Positions 56,435 through 64,000 of a stretch of DNA of 64,000 bases are shown here, piece after piece. The notes under the pieces were generated by a model that saw only the letters and a program-made list of their open reading frames with translations, was not told the origin of the DNA and ran no database searches. Made by a program: the position numbers and the translations under genes. This stretch comes from Methanolacinia paynteri (lineage in GTDB: Archaea > Halobacteriota > Methanomicrobia > Methanomicrobiales > Methanomicrobiaceae). The DNA lies in contig NZ_KN360928.1 in assembly GCF_000784355.1 (NCBI RefSeq), forward strand, positions 67,820-131,819. The letters run 5' to 3'. Positions within the stretch are counted from its first letter, which is position 1. Each line of letters begins with the position of its first letter.

Positions 56435-56446
56435 TTTAAATAAATT
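56435..56446 (+). promoter_or_regulatory. TATA-like box for the Grx-TrxR gene
   Basis: TTTAAATAAATT centred about 25 bp before ATG 56466. The distance fits transcription starting near that ATG and so a leaderless message; it also argues against the upstream ATG 56448 as the start. Confidence 0.4.
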
Positions 56447-56465
56447 GATGGAAAAAGCAGTTACT

Positions 56466-57617
56466 ATGCCGGATGTAAAAGTTTACTCGACAAAACAATG
56501 CCAGTACTGCAGACTGCTCAAGGCGTTTCTTGACAAAAAAGGAATAAAATACCAGAATATTGATGTAGGAGAAGATATTGAAGCAGCCAAAGAGATGGTT
56601 GAACTCTCGGGCCAGTATGCGGTACCTGTAACCGTAATCGACGGCGAGGTCATCGTAGGCTATGACGTCAGGAGACTGAACGAACTTTTCGGGGATACCG
56701 GGGAGAAAGGTGAAACCGACATTATTATTCTTGGCGGAGGACCTGCAGGGCTTACAGCAGCTGCATATGCAGCGAGAAAGCTGCTTAGATGCATGATAAT
56801 TACCGAGGATATAGGTGGACAGGCACTGGAATCCTGGGCCATTGAAAATTATATGGGGTTCCGGATAATATCCGGAAGCGATCTCATGCAGAAATTTGAA
56901 GAGCAGGTCAGGAATGAGGATATTGAGATCGAGATAGACAAGGCAGAATCGATTGCCGAAAGCGATGAAAAATTCGTCATCACTACGGTGTCCGGGCAGA
57001 AATTTGAAGGTAAATCGGTGATTATTGCAACAGGTGTCAAACCCAGGTGGCTTGGAATAAAAGATGAAGAAAAATTTATAGGCCACGGGATCAGCATATG
57101 CTCCACCTGCGACGGTCCGCTCTTCCGTAATAAGATCGTGACAATTATCGGAGGAGGAAATTACGCGGTCACGACAGCCATTGAGATGAGCAAACTTGCC
57201 AAACATGTAAACCTTATAGTAAGAAGCAAAATCAGGGCGGACGAGGTATACACCAACCAGTATGAGGGGCTTGAGAACGTTTCAACTTATAAAAACTATA
57301 CTGTAAGCGCCCTTGGGGGGGACAATATGCTCAAAGCGGTTACAATAAAAGAAAGGGATACGGGCGAAGAGATAAAACTTGAAACCGACGGTCTCTTCCT
57401 CGCTATCGGACATGATGCAAATACCGGATTTCTTGAAGGCTTCGTCGATCTCAATGGAAACGGGGAGATCATCACAGACAACAACGGCAGGACATCACAT
57501 AAAGGCGTCTTTGCAGCCGGCGATGTTACCGATACCGAGAGCAAGCAGGTAATTATTGCTTCGGGAGAAGGCGCAAAAGCTGCACTTTCCGCCTATTCTT
57601 TCCTTGTGAATAAATAA
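56466..57617 (+). CDS. Glutaredoxin-thioredoxin reductase fusion
   Basis: About 383 aa. The N-terminal 75 residues form a glutaredoxin/NrdH-like domain with CQYC (about 10-13) and the cis-Pro stretch YAVPVTVIDGE. A complete thioredoxin reductase follows: FAD motif ILGGGPAGLTAAAYA (about 87-101), redox CSTC (about 211-214), NAD(P) motif TIIGGGNYAVTTAIEMS, and YAAGDV-type FAD loop FAAGDVTD. Built this way, the reductase may feed its own glutaredoxin arm, then peroxiredoxin. Start chosen by the TATA-like box; ATG 56448 would add six residues. Confidence 0.88.
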   Translation: MPDVKVYSTKQCQYCRLLKAFLDKKGIKYQNIDVGEDIEAAKEMVELSGQYAVPVTVIDGEVIVGYDVRRLNELFGDTGEKGETDIIILGGGPAGLTAAAYAARKLLRCMIITEDIGGQALESWAIENYMGFRIISGSDLMQKFEEQVRNEDIEIEIDKAESIAESDEKFVITTVSGQKFEGKSVIIATGVKPRWLGIKDEEKFIGHGISICSTCDGPLFRNKIVTIIGGGNYAVTTAIEMSKLAKHVNLIVRSKIRADEVYTNQYEGLENVSTYKNYTVSALGGDNMLKAVTIKERDTGEEIKLETDGLFLAIGHDANTGFLEGFVDLNGNGEIITDNNGRTSHKGVFAAGDVTDTESKQVIIASGEGAKAALSAYSFLVNK

Positions 57618-57771
57618 ATGGGGAAAAACTACGATTTCTCTTTTAAAATCCTCCAATTTTAATTTAAACCAATTATTTTCAGCCTTCCCAGGTTAAACCA
57701 AGTCAGAAACTGATAAAACAAAAATATTGAAAAAACAAAAAGGCGATCCTTTGGAACCAGAAAAGGAGGGG

Positions 57772-57792
57772 TGTGGTGAATTTTTCACCACA
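57772..57792. promoter_or_regulatory. Perfect 9-bp hairpin at a small-ORF start
   Basis: TGTGGTGAA-TTT-TTCACCACA, a perfect inverted repeat with a 3-base loop. It overlaps the start region of the small GTG ORF and lies just after a strong GGAGG, so it could hide the start codon in RNA, or be a site for a DNA-binding dimer. Confidence 0.4.
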
Positions 57793-57958
57793 GTGGTTTT
57801 GTCTGGTTTTTTTCTGGGGATTGGTGGGATTATATTATATATTGTATTATTATCTGTACCTGTCCGGCACAAGCGGGATTGGAGTTGAAACGTGGTTTTT
57901 CCCGTTGTGCTTCGCAGATGGGGCGTATCTGGTTGCCAATTATTGGTTGCTGATTTAG
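57773..57958 (+). CDS. Possible small membrane protein
   Basis: 61 aa from GTG 57773 (or GTG 57776), with AAAGGAGGG a few bases upstream. The translation is strongly hydrophobic and aromatic, with one probable helix (CLVFFWGLVGLYYILYYYLY) and a second shorter one near the end. A good ribosome-binding site supports it; the overlapping hairpin and lack of any known family keep it uncertain. Confidence 0.35.
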   Translation: MVNFSPQWFCLVFFWGLVGLYYILYYYLYLSGTSGIGVETWFFPLCFADGAYLVANYWLLI

Positions 57959-58185
57959 GTTGCCTGAAGGCAGCCATTGACTGGTGATTTAATTTTCCGT
58001 TTGATACGGAATATGTTTCTACTGACTTATCAGGTTCCTAGTATTACCATGCATATTTGCCGGTTACCACCTCCTCATTTTGATCAATCCTTTCCGGTGT
58101 CATCGAAGATTCTTATCCTCTCAACCCTGATAGTAAGATTCTTTTGGGCTAATATAAATGAATAATATGCCGGTGGGTAACTCAT

Positions 58186-60744
58186 TTAACCGGACGGTTC
58201 AACGTCTTTAAAGAATTCCTTCAGGTTGTCGTTTTGAAGGACAATCCCGGTTAGGAATTTTTTAAACTCATCTACAGAAGAAAAACGCTCATCCTGGTTC
58301 TTATTAAGGCATTTCATGACTACATCGTCAAAGAGATCATCCAAGGCTCCAGCTTCCGAAGGAACGACGGGCTGCAAATGCAGGATCTCGTCGGTAACCT
58401 CTGCGACACCTGAACCGGAGAATGGTTTCTTTCCGGTTATCAGCTCATAGAATACAATTCCAAGCTGGTATATATCGGTCCTTTCGTCAGGATAGCCGAA
58501 GGTCTTCGGAGCGACCTGCTCCGGCGCCGCATAATTCAGGGAAAATCCTATAATGGTCGTTTCATTCCCGTCCGACATTATCTTCCCAAGCCCCCAGTCG
58601 GTAATCTTTGCTGTTTTGTCTGCAGAAAGCATAATGTTCTGGGGTTTTATGTCACGGTGGATTATGCCTCTCGAATGGGCATAAGAAAGCCCTTCTGCAA
58701 CATCATAGATTATCCTTAACGATTCCACGGGAGGAAGCGGTTTTTCAAGAGCCGCCAGAGGCGTTTCAAGATATTCCATCTCTACATAAGGGACAGGGAA
58801 TATATTTACCGAATTAAGTTTGGCAATGTTCGGATGCTCCAGTCCTTCCCAGATCCTCATCTCCTTCAAAAACAGCCTTCCGGTAGTCTCGTCAAAGTTT
58901 ATCGGAACTTTTACCGCCACTACGACTCCGTCTTTTCGCCTTTTTGCTTTAAAAACCCTGGCGATCCCTCCTTTTCCGATAAATTCGACATCGCTGTATT
59001 TATCATGGAGACTTTCCGGGAAATAGGAAGATGAGAGCGATGAACTCATAATATCCTCTTCTTTCATGAAGAGCGAAGTCGAATCAGGATCGAACGAAGA
59101 GGCCGTTACATCGCCGTTCTCTGCGTACCATCTCATGACCAGTGATTTGAAACGATGCCTGAAGACAAGCGGAAGAACTATTGAAAGGAGAAGAGCTGCA
59201 GGATATGCCATTCCTGTAACCGGACCGAGTTCCACAGGTACTGTATACAAAGATATTCCCATGAGAACTGTTGCAACAATCGCAACAGGGCACTGGAGAC
59301 GGTAGACGTTTACAGGGAACCTACCGCTGAGAAGACCTAAAGCCAGAAATGCGGATGATGTAATCAGGAATGTAGTAATAAATATGAAAGCAACCTGAAT
59401 CATCCCGTAATCGATAAACCCGTATATCAGCCTTGACGTATACGATACAACAGTGTAAAGCAGGGCAATAGACATGGCGCCAAAGGCAAGACCCATGAAG
59501 ACGACTTCATACTTCCTCCCGCCTTTCAAACCGTACATTCTCCCGAACTTTCCCATAATCCCAATTAATCCGACGAATACCCCGGCAATAAGAACCATAA
59601 CCAAAACGATCTCAACCGGACTCTGGAGGTAGAGCATCGGCTCGATTCTGGCCGGATCACCGCCAGTGCCACCCGGGGTAGCCTGAACCGAAATATTCTC
59701 TTTACCCCCGGGAACGCTCAGGTTTATAGAAATATTCTCCGGCAGCTGTATAATCGGAATTCCCGTCGGTCCCGTACCGTTGACACCGCCTGCAGTAATG
59801 ATATCGGCCTGCGTTGTCTTCGGGACTACCACATACATTGAATTTTCAGATATCAGCGGATACTTATCCTTCACATAATTCTCATTCCTGAAAAGACCTT
59901 TCCAGTATCCTTCGTAGATCTGCTTTACTCCTTCATCAGAGAGCGAACCGATAAAGTCAGAGCCCACGGCATCCCGGATATCCGATGCCGAGGTATAGGG
60001 CATATAAGGAGTGCTGCCTATGCCGTTTCCGTCATCATCACTCCCCTTGTAATCGTCCCAGTAGTTCCCCAGAGACGAATTATAGATATCATTTTCGTAA
60101 AGATACGAAGAATTGTCCGAGGACCAGTTCAGGGTCGTCGTCAGGGATTTCGCATTCACCCTGTTGTCAAAATTATTCAGGGTTATAATACCGGAAACAT
60201 TCTTATCCGCGTATATGCCGACACTATGGTTATTTATGGAATTCCCTGAAAACGAAAGCCCGCTCCCGGATATGATGCTTATAGCTATCGGAGTTCCGAG
60301 AAAGGTGTTGTCGGAGATTGTCGTATCGTTTCCCTCAATCCATACTGCGCAGTCGGCATCGCCAGAGATTGTAAATCCCTCGATGGTTACGTTATCTGAA
60401 GTTATTGTAATCCCGGCAAGCCCCTCTTTGGTAATAATATGCGGTTTTCCCGTCCCGCTATCCATTCCAAGGAGGGAGATCGGTTTATCAATTATGAAAT
60501 TGCCCCCCCATTCACCGCTCTCGATCAACAGAACAGAACCTGGTTCAGCTCCTGCTACTGCTGCAGCAATGCTGTTCGTGACTGTCTGATTTATAATTCC
60601 TTCACTGCTGCTGGTATTATTTACTGCTGCAACCGGTGAGACAAGAAGCAGGAAGAAAAGAAATAAAATAACCATATGCAGAGAGCACCAGCTCAGGCAG
60701 GTAATCCTTCGCGTTATTTTATTATCCCCCCTCACCGTTTTCAT
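58186..60744 (-). CDS. Receptor-like Ser/Thr kinase with beta-helix sensor
   Basis: 852 aa. The N-terminal signal/TM (about 20-40) precedes a NosD-type right-handed beta-helix outside domain (about 50-260, repeats like ITSDNVTIEGFTISG and GNDTTISDNTFLGTPI). A membrane block with about five TM helices (about 380-535) follows, then a cytoplasmic kinase domain (about 585-840). Kinase marks: GKGGIARVF, VAVKV, HRDIKPQNIML, APEQ and the Asp in DIYQLGIVFYE. The usual DFG is DWG (TDWGLGK). The architecture suggests an outside signal turned into Ser/Thr phosphorylation. FHA and PP2C genes lie upstream on the same strand. Confidence 0.88.
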   Translation of the reverse strand: MKTVRGDNKITRRITCLSWCSLHMVILFLFFLLLVSPVAAVNNTSSSEGIINQTVTNSIAAAVAGAEPGSVLLIESGEWGGNFIIDKPISLLGMDSGTGKPHIITKEGLAGITITSDNVTIEGFTISGDADCAVWIEGNDTTISDNTFLGTPIAISIISGSGLSFSGNSINNHSVGIYADKNVSGIITLNNFDNRVNAKSLTTTLNWSSDNSSYLYENDIYNSSLGNYWDDYKGSDDDGNGIGSTPYMPYTSASDIRDAVGSDFIGSLSDEGVKQIYEGYWKGLFRNENYVKDKYPLISENSMYVVVPKTTQADIITAGGVNGTGPTGIPIIQLPENISINLSVPGGKENISVQATPGGTGGDPARIEPMLYLQSPVEIVLVMVLIAGVFVGLIGIMGKFGRMYGLKGGRKYEVVFMGLAFGAMSIALLYTVVSYTSRLIYGFIDYGMIQVAFIFITTFLITSSAFLALGLLSGRFPVNVYRLQCPVAIVATVLMGISLYTVPVELGPVTGMAYPAALLLSIVLPLVFRHRFKSLVMRWYAENGDVTASSFDPDSTSLFMKEEDIMSSSLSSSYFPESLHDKYSDVEFIGKGGIARVFKAKRRKDGVVVAVKVPINFDETTGRLFLKEMRIWEGLEHPNIAKLNSVNIFPVPYVEMEYLETPLAALEKPLPPVESLRIIYDVAEGLSYAHSRGIIHRDIKPQNIMLSADKTAKITDWGLGKIMSDGNETTIIGFSLNYAAPEQVAPKTFGYPDERTDIYQLGIVFYELITGKKPFSGSGVAEVTDEILHLQPVVPSEAGALDDLFDDVVMKCLNKNQDERFSSVDEFKKFLTGIVLQNDNLKEFFKDVEPSG

Positions 60745-60797
60745 CGATTATTCTGTCCTCTGTTTCGTTATCCGTACGGGTTATATTTTGAGATTTA

Positions 60798-61592
60798 TTA
60801 TTCAGGTGTGTCTTTATGAGTCAGATTGAAGATGATTCTTGCTCCTTTCGATCCTCTTGCAAGATCGATCATATCCCCGTCGATAACGGATGTCTCACGG
60901 CAGGCCTGAATCTTTGTATTATTGATATATGTACCTCCCGTACTTCCGCAGTCTTCTATGAACCAGTCCCCTTTGCGATTGATAAACTTGGCATGCGGCC
61001 TGCTTACCCTTGTTACTGCCTCATAGGAGTTGGGAAGGACTATGGCATTGTCGGAATTACTGAATTCAGGGGATTTGTTGTCTTCACGACCTATCCGGAT
61101 TTCGTCTTCTTTTAAGGCATAGGCCTCTCCGTCGCATTCGCCGCCAAGAACAACTATCAGCGGGACACCTGTGCTGTTGTCCTCTGAAAGAAGTTTCCTG
61201 ACCTCGTCCAGTTTGGCGTTTAATTCCTCATGCCCTATCCTTACATCGATATTTGAAAAGATACTGAGGTTGCGGATAATTCCTTCCATTCCGCCGGGGA
61301 TAAGTGAATATTTCCATACTGGAAGTGCTCCTTTTGAGGTCTGCCTGCCCATCCCGGCTTCTTTCTTTATGACACCTGTCTTAAGCAGTTTATCGAGATG
61401 TTTTTTTGTATTTTCATAGCTCGTATCGATCTCCCTGGCGATTTCGCGAACCTCTTTTGGGTGGTTTTCAATCAGCTTCAGGATCCTGAGCCTTGTAGGA
61501 TTTGACAGGACGTTCAGGTATTCCGAGAGGTCCTCATAAAAATCCGGATCCGAGGATATCGCAATTGTTTTGTCATTAATACCACCGCTCAT
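60798..61592 (-). CDS. FHA domain-winged helix protein
   Basis: 264 aa. An N-terminal ArsR-like winged helix (about 17-80, LSNPTRLRILKLIENHPKEV), a middle linker, then an FHA domain (about 165-260) with RIGRE, VSRPHAKF and GSTGGTYIN, the residues that read phospho-Thr. This layout would let a phosphorylated partner, perhaps the neighbouring kinase, steer DNA binding. It lies 53 bp upstream of the kinase gene. Confidence 0.88.
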   Translation of the reverse strand: MSGGINDKTIAISSDPDFYEDLSEYLNVLSNPTRLRILKLIENHPKEVREIAREIDTSYENTKKHLDKLLKTGVIKKEAGMGRQTSKGALPVWKYSLIPGGMEGIIRNLSIFSNIDVRIGHEELNAKLDEVRKLLSEDNSTGVPLIVVLGGECDGEAYALKEDEIRIGREDNKSPEFSNSDNAIVLPNSYEAVTRVSRPHAKFINRKGDWFIEDCGSTGGTYINNTKIQACRETSVIDGDMIDLARGSKGARIIFNLTHKDTPE

Positions 61593-61642
61593 TTTATCAC
61601 TCCCTCGTTAATAAATCAATTCACTTTCAACTATTACATAAC

Positions 61643-62350
61643 TTATCTTTTCAAAACAACAACCGAAATATTGTCCTCCGAGACAGGCATGGCGGATTTG
61701 ACGAGCAGTCTGGCAGTTCCGTTCGCAGTTTCCACCGAATTCAGCCCATCTGATATAACATCATCTTCTATATAATCATGAAGACCGTCGCTGGATAAAA
61801 GAAGAACCTCTCCTGAATTGATCCCTATATGATACAGATCTACGGAAAAGTCTCCGCCGATAGATCTTGTTATGACGTTCTTCATCGGGTGCGTCCTCCT
61901 TTTTTCAGGATCTATTGCTCCTTTATCCACAAGTTCCTGAACAAGAGAATGATCCACGGTTATCTGCTTTAGCATTCCGTTAAAGAGATAAACCCTTGAA
62001 TCGCCGGTATTTGCAATGAAAACTTCCAAATCACGGACAAATGCGGCAACGAGCGTTGTACCCATTCCGGCCCTGTCTCCTACGGCCAGAGTGCTGACAT
62101 TTTCATCGGCCATCGCAAATGAATTTCTCAATAACTTTTCAATTTCAGCGGCACTCATGCCCGCCCTGTAATTTTTTGAGAACTCTGAACGCAGGGTATC
62201 TATGGCTATGCGTGATGCCACATCACCGGCAGCATGACCTCCTATCCCGTCGGCAACCGCCATAAGAAGGCCGTCCTTAATTTGTGAAGCTAAACAGGAG
62301 TCCTCATTGTGCCGCCTTTTTCCTGCAATCGAAACACAGCTGTATTCCAT
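61643..62350 (-). CDS. PP2C-type Ser/Thr phosphatase
   Basis: 235 aa of the bacterial Stp1-like PP2C family. Metal motifs are NEDSCL, AVADGIGGHAAGD (about 33-45), NTGDSRVYLF, LLSSDGLHDYI and EDNISVVVLK. Removes phosphate from Ser/Thr, so it probably balances the kinase in this cluster. 50 bp upstream of the FHA gene, same strand. Confidence 0.92.
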   Translation of the reverse strand: MEYSCVSIAGKRRHNEDSCLASQIKDGLLMAVADGIGGHAAGDVASRIAIDTLRSEFSKNYRAGMSAAEIEKLLRNSFAMADENVSTLAVGDRAGMGTTLVAAFVRDLEVFIANTGDSRVYLFNGMLKQITVDHSLVQELVDKGAIDPEKRRTHPMKNVITRSIGGDFSVDLYHIGINSGEVLLLSSDGLHDYIEDDVISDGLNSVETANGTARLLVKSAMPVSEDNISVVVLKR

Positions 62351-62531
62351 ATAATATATCCGGTACCTGAAATGCTGGACTGAATCTGAATTTCCTGTAA
62401 AGACACGAAAACAATTACCTGTCCGCTTGAAGAGAGTTTATCCTGTTTATTTATTAATATTGACAGTGAGGAAGGTTAATAGATCTAACAATCCGGTTCA
62501 ATAAAAAACAGTTTTAGATATATAATACGAA

Positions 62532-62888
62532 TTATAATAATGCCATCCAGACCATATACGACCCTATGACCATTATGACTATAACCAAGATCAGGAGCTT
62601 ATAGCAGCACTTATCACACAGGCATAAGAATCCCTTCTCTCCTTTGGATGCACCGCAGAGCCTGCATTTTTTATCTGAACCGGCAGTTATTCCGTGCTCC
62701 TTTTCGTACATTTTCTTTATTTTCGAATCAAGATTGGGGCTGTTGTGGATCCTGTGCCATTCATCAGCGCTCATTCCAAGGAAAAAATCGCAATCCTTAC
62801 ATTTAAGCCAGACTTCATACTCATCGGGATGTTCAATGTAAACTGATTTGTTTTTACATTTAGGGCATTCAATCTCTTTTTCACTCAT
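62532..62888 (-). CDS. Zinc-ribbon membrane protein, function unknown
   Basis: 118 aa. Two zinc ribbons: CPKCKN with CKDC (about 8-33) and CRLCGAS with CLCDKC (about 75-94). A C-terminal TM helix (about 97-117) anchors it. No enzyme motif. It lies 181 bp upstream of the PP2C gene on the same strand; a part in the signalling module is possible but unsupported. Confidence 0.6.
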   Translation of the reverse strand: MSEKEIECPKCKNKSVYIEHPDEYEVWLKCKDCDFFLGMSADEWHRIHNSPNLDSKIKKMYEKEHGITAGSDKKCRLCGASKGEKGFLCLCDKCCYKLLILVIVIMVIGSYMVWMALL

Positions 62889-63037
62889 AAGAAACTCCTA
62901 AAAATTAATCGAAGTTTATGCATAATAAGAGTTCCATGTGATTTCGGAACCTAAGTCCGGCGAGGCAATTATTCAGGAACCACTCTCTACCCGGTTCATC
63001 ATGAACATTTTTCAGCTGAAAGGACAAAATTTGTGCA

Positions 63038-63625
63038 ATGAAATTCAGGGCAATTCATATCGCTTCAATACTGATACTCACAGCATTCATTTTTACTGCT
63101 GCATGTACCGGTTCGTCAGGGCAGGACAATAGTGAAATTTCCAGGTATATTGAAGACCTGTATTCAGATGACAAGGATACGGTGACATCGGCTGTAAAAG
63201 AACTTGCAGCCAGCGGTGAGGCAGCGGTAAATCCCCTGATCAATGTATTCTCTTCAGGGAATCGGCAGGCTTCGGGTTACGCAGCCGTAGCTCTTGTATA
63301 TATCGGAGAACCTGCGATCGAACCTCTCACCAAAAAGCTTGATTCAGATAACGAAGACGAGAGTGATTGGGCCTCAAATACACTGGCACTGATGGGCAGT
63401 AAAGCTGTTCCGGATCTTATAGAGATAGTAAATACCGGAAGCGACACAGAAAAAGAGCAGGCTGCAATAACGCTCATTAAGATCGGGGATAACGCGCTTC
63501 CTCTGCTAAATCTGGAACTCAATACCAATGCGGAGGCGGATCAGGCAGAGATCATCTCGATTATCCGGTCAATAGAAGCAACACAAAACCTGCAGGAAAA
63601 GTTAAACTATACGGGAACTGGATAA
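63038..63625 (+). CDS. HEAT-repeat lipoprotein
   Basis: 195 aa. Signal peptide with lipobox AACTG (Cys about 23), so lipid anchored. HEAT/PBS-type repeats follow (about 40-190), each a helix pair such as AVKELAASGEAAVNPLINVF and ALVYIGEPAIEPLTKKLDS. Such repeats form curved protein-binding scaffolds. Partner unknown. It faces the CCG protein tail to tail. Confidence 0.8.
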   Translation: MKFRAIHIASILILTAFIFTAACTGSSGQDNSEISRYIEDLYSDDKDTVTSAVKELAASGEAAVNPLINVFSSGNRQASGYAAVALVYIGEPAIEPLTKKLDSDNEDESDWASNTLALMGSKAVPDLIEIVNTGSDTEKEQAAITLIKIGDNALPLLNLELNTNAEADQAEIISIIRSIEATQNLQEKLNYTGTG

Positions 63626-63638
63626 AAATTCAGGCAAA

Positions 63639-64000
63639 TTAATTTGCCTTCTTTTCATCTTTTTTCCTGTAACCCTCAAGAATAAGTGAATTGATATTTT
63701 TAACGGGTTTATCAGTCGATTCCTGGATATGGAATTCACAGAACGGACAGGATGTTACAACAATGTCGCAGCCGGTCTTCCCGATCTCCTCTCCCCTTTT
63801 CATCCCGAGCGCTTTCGCCTCATCAGGAAGCCCGGATCTCACACCACCCCCCGCACCGCAGCAGATAGACGGCATCTCGACAAATTCTCTCGCGAACATC
63901 CCGATGAGTTCTCTCGGCTCGTCATGTACGCCCTGACCGCGGAGAAGGTGGCAGGGATCATGATATGTTACCCTTACATCAAGTTTTTCCGGGGGCTCGA
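63639..64000 (-). CDS. CCG-domain iron-sulfur protein, partial (HdrD/GlpC-like)
   Basis: The reading frame runs past the window end, so only the C-terminal 119 or so residues are present. A CCG motif is clear: HDPCHLLRGQG, then ICCGAGGGVR and TSCPFCEFHIQ, the pattern of the second Cys-rich domain in heterodisulfide reductase HdrD/HdrB, GlpC and lactate-oxidase subunits. In methanogens such proteins bind noncubane 4Fe-4S clusters or pass electrons. The full identity needs the missing N-terminus. Confidence 0.82.
   Translation of the reverse strand, partial: EPPEKLDVRVTYHDPCHLLRGQGVHDEPRELIGMFAREFVEMPSICCGAGGGVRSGLPDEAKALGMKRGEEIGKTGCDIVVTSCPFCEFHIQESTDKPVKNINSLILEGYRKKDEKKAN

Larger units (their letters stand above)
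57618..58185. other. Intergenic region with small ORF and hairpin
   Basis: About 570 bp between the Grx-TrxR fusion and the receptor kinase (convergent). It contains the small ORF and hairpin listed separately. The rest (57974-58185) shows no gene or repeat that I can support. Confidence 0.5.

Noticed and set aside
57693-57977. Minus-strand 94-aa frame opposite the small hydrophobic ORF
   Set aside because: No ribosome-binding site is visible, and the composition suggests antisense of the better supported plus-strand ORF.
57981-58165. Plus-strand frame after the small ORF
   Set aside because: No ribosome-binding site, a mixed composition and no hydrophobic pattern or motif.
1-64000. CRISPR array, insertion sequence, prophage, tRNA or rRNA
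   Set aside because: No regularly spaced repeats, transposase or integrase, no tRNA cloverleaf and no rRNA segment was noticed; read by eye, so a degenerate tRNA could be missed.

Overview
The window is archaeal and almost certainly from a methanogen, most likely of the order Methanomicrobiales. The evidence is archaeal-type information genes (two-repeat tRNA-splicing endonuclease, archaeal TrpRS and PheS/PheT, RIO2 kinase, COG2433 nuclease-like protein, NcsA-type tRNA thiolase), the coenzyme F420 radical-SAM enzyme CofH, a cupin-type phosphoglucose isomerase, CARDB/COG1361 surface proteins, a PGF-CTERM-like protein, and TATA-like boxes close to leaderless starts. The genus call is inference. 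No rRNA, tRNA, CRISPR array, transposase or prophage was found. Most of the window is a densely packed chromosome.

Layout. 0-5.7 kb: translation genes endA, trpS, pheS, pheT. 5.7-11.7 kb: lipoprotein, alanine/ornithine dehydrogenase-type enzyme, membrane protein, hisF, cofH, ahcY. 11.9-15.9 kb: secreted PKD protein, a proline-rich Yip1-type membrane protein with an in-frame TGA near its probable start, and two small unknowns. 15.9-20.4 kb (minus): a tightly overlapping run rio2, COG2433 gene, thiL, ogg. 20.5-23.8 kb (plus): ncsA, a two-RCK potassium channel and nadE, all overlapping. 24.2-26.2 kb (minus): a CARDB surface protein and pgi.

26.3-37.7 kb is rich in regulation: a TrmB regulator, an unknown protein, an orphan dihydrolipoamide-dehydrogenase-like flavoprotein, a membrane histidine kinase, a wHTH-PAS-GAF regulator, a gene-free stretch of about 590 bp, a 1070-residue TPR protein, and a response-regulator/PAS gene followed by a degenerate KaiC-like protein. 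37.8-42.3 kb holds a DraG-type hydrolase and the arginine genes argC, argJ, argB with a CBS gene between argC and argJ. 42.3-49.7 kb has a chorismate mutase-like protein, an M50 protease, a CARDB protein plus MacB/FtsX-type ABC transporter divergent from a TetR regulator, and surface or membrane proteins.

49.7-57.6 kb is a redox and oxygen-defence island: two iron-sulfur flavoproteins, peroxiredoxin, an AhpD-like protein without the CxxC pair, a 42-residue desulforedoxin-like protein, a rubredoxin-like protein, another flavodoxin-fold reductase, rubrerythrin and a glutaredoxin-thioredoxin reductase fusion. radC and an acetyl-CoA synthetase lie inside it; the synthetase appears to start at a non-standard AUA codon. 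58.2-62.4 kb is a Ser/Thr phosphorylation module: a beta-helix receptor kinase, an FHA-winged-helix protein and a PP2C phosphatase. The window ends in a truncated CCG-domain (HdrD-like) protein.

The most unusual non-coding signal is a pair of roughly 300-380 bp intergenic elements near 24.0 and 43.5 kb, in opposite orientation. Each lies between two convergent gene ends. They share four conserved blocks, several hairpins and one swapped block order, which suggests a dispersed structured element or RNA that is not a standard insertion sequence.
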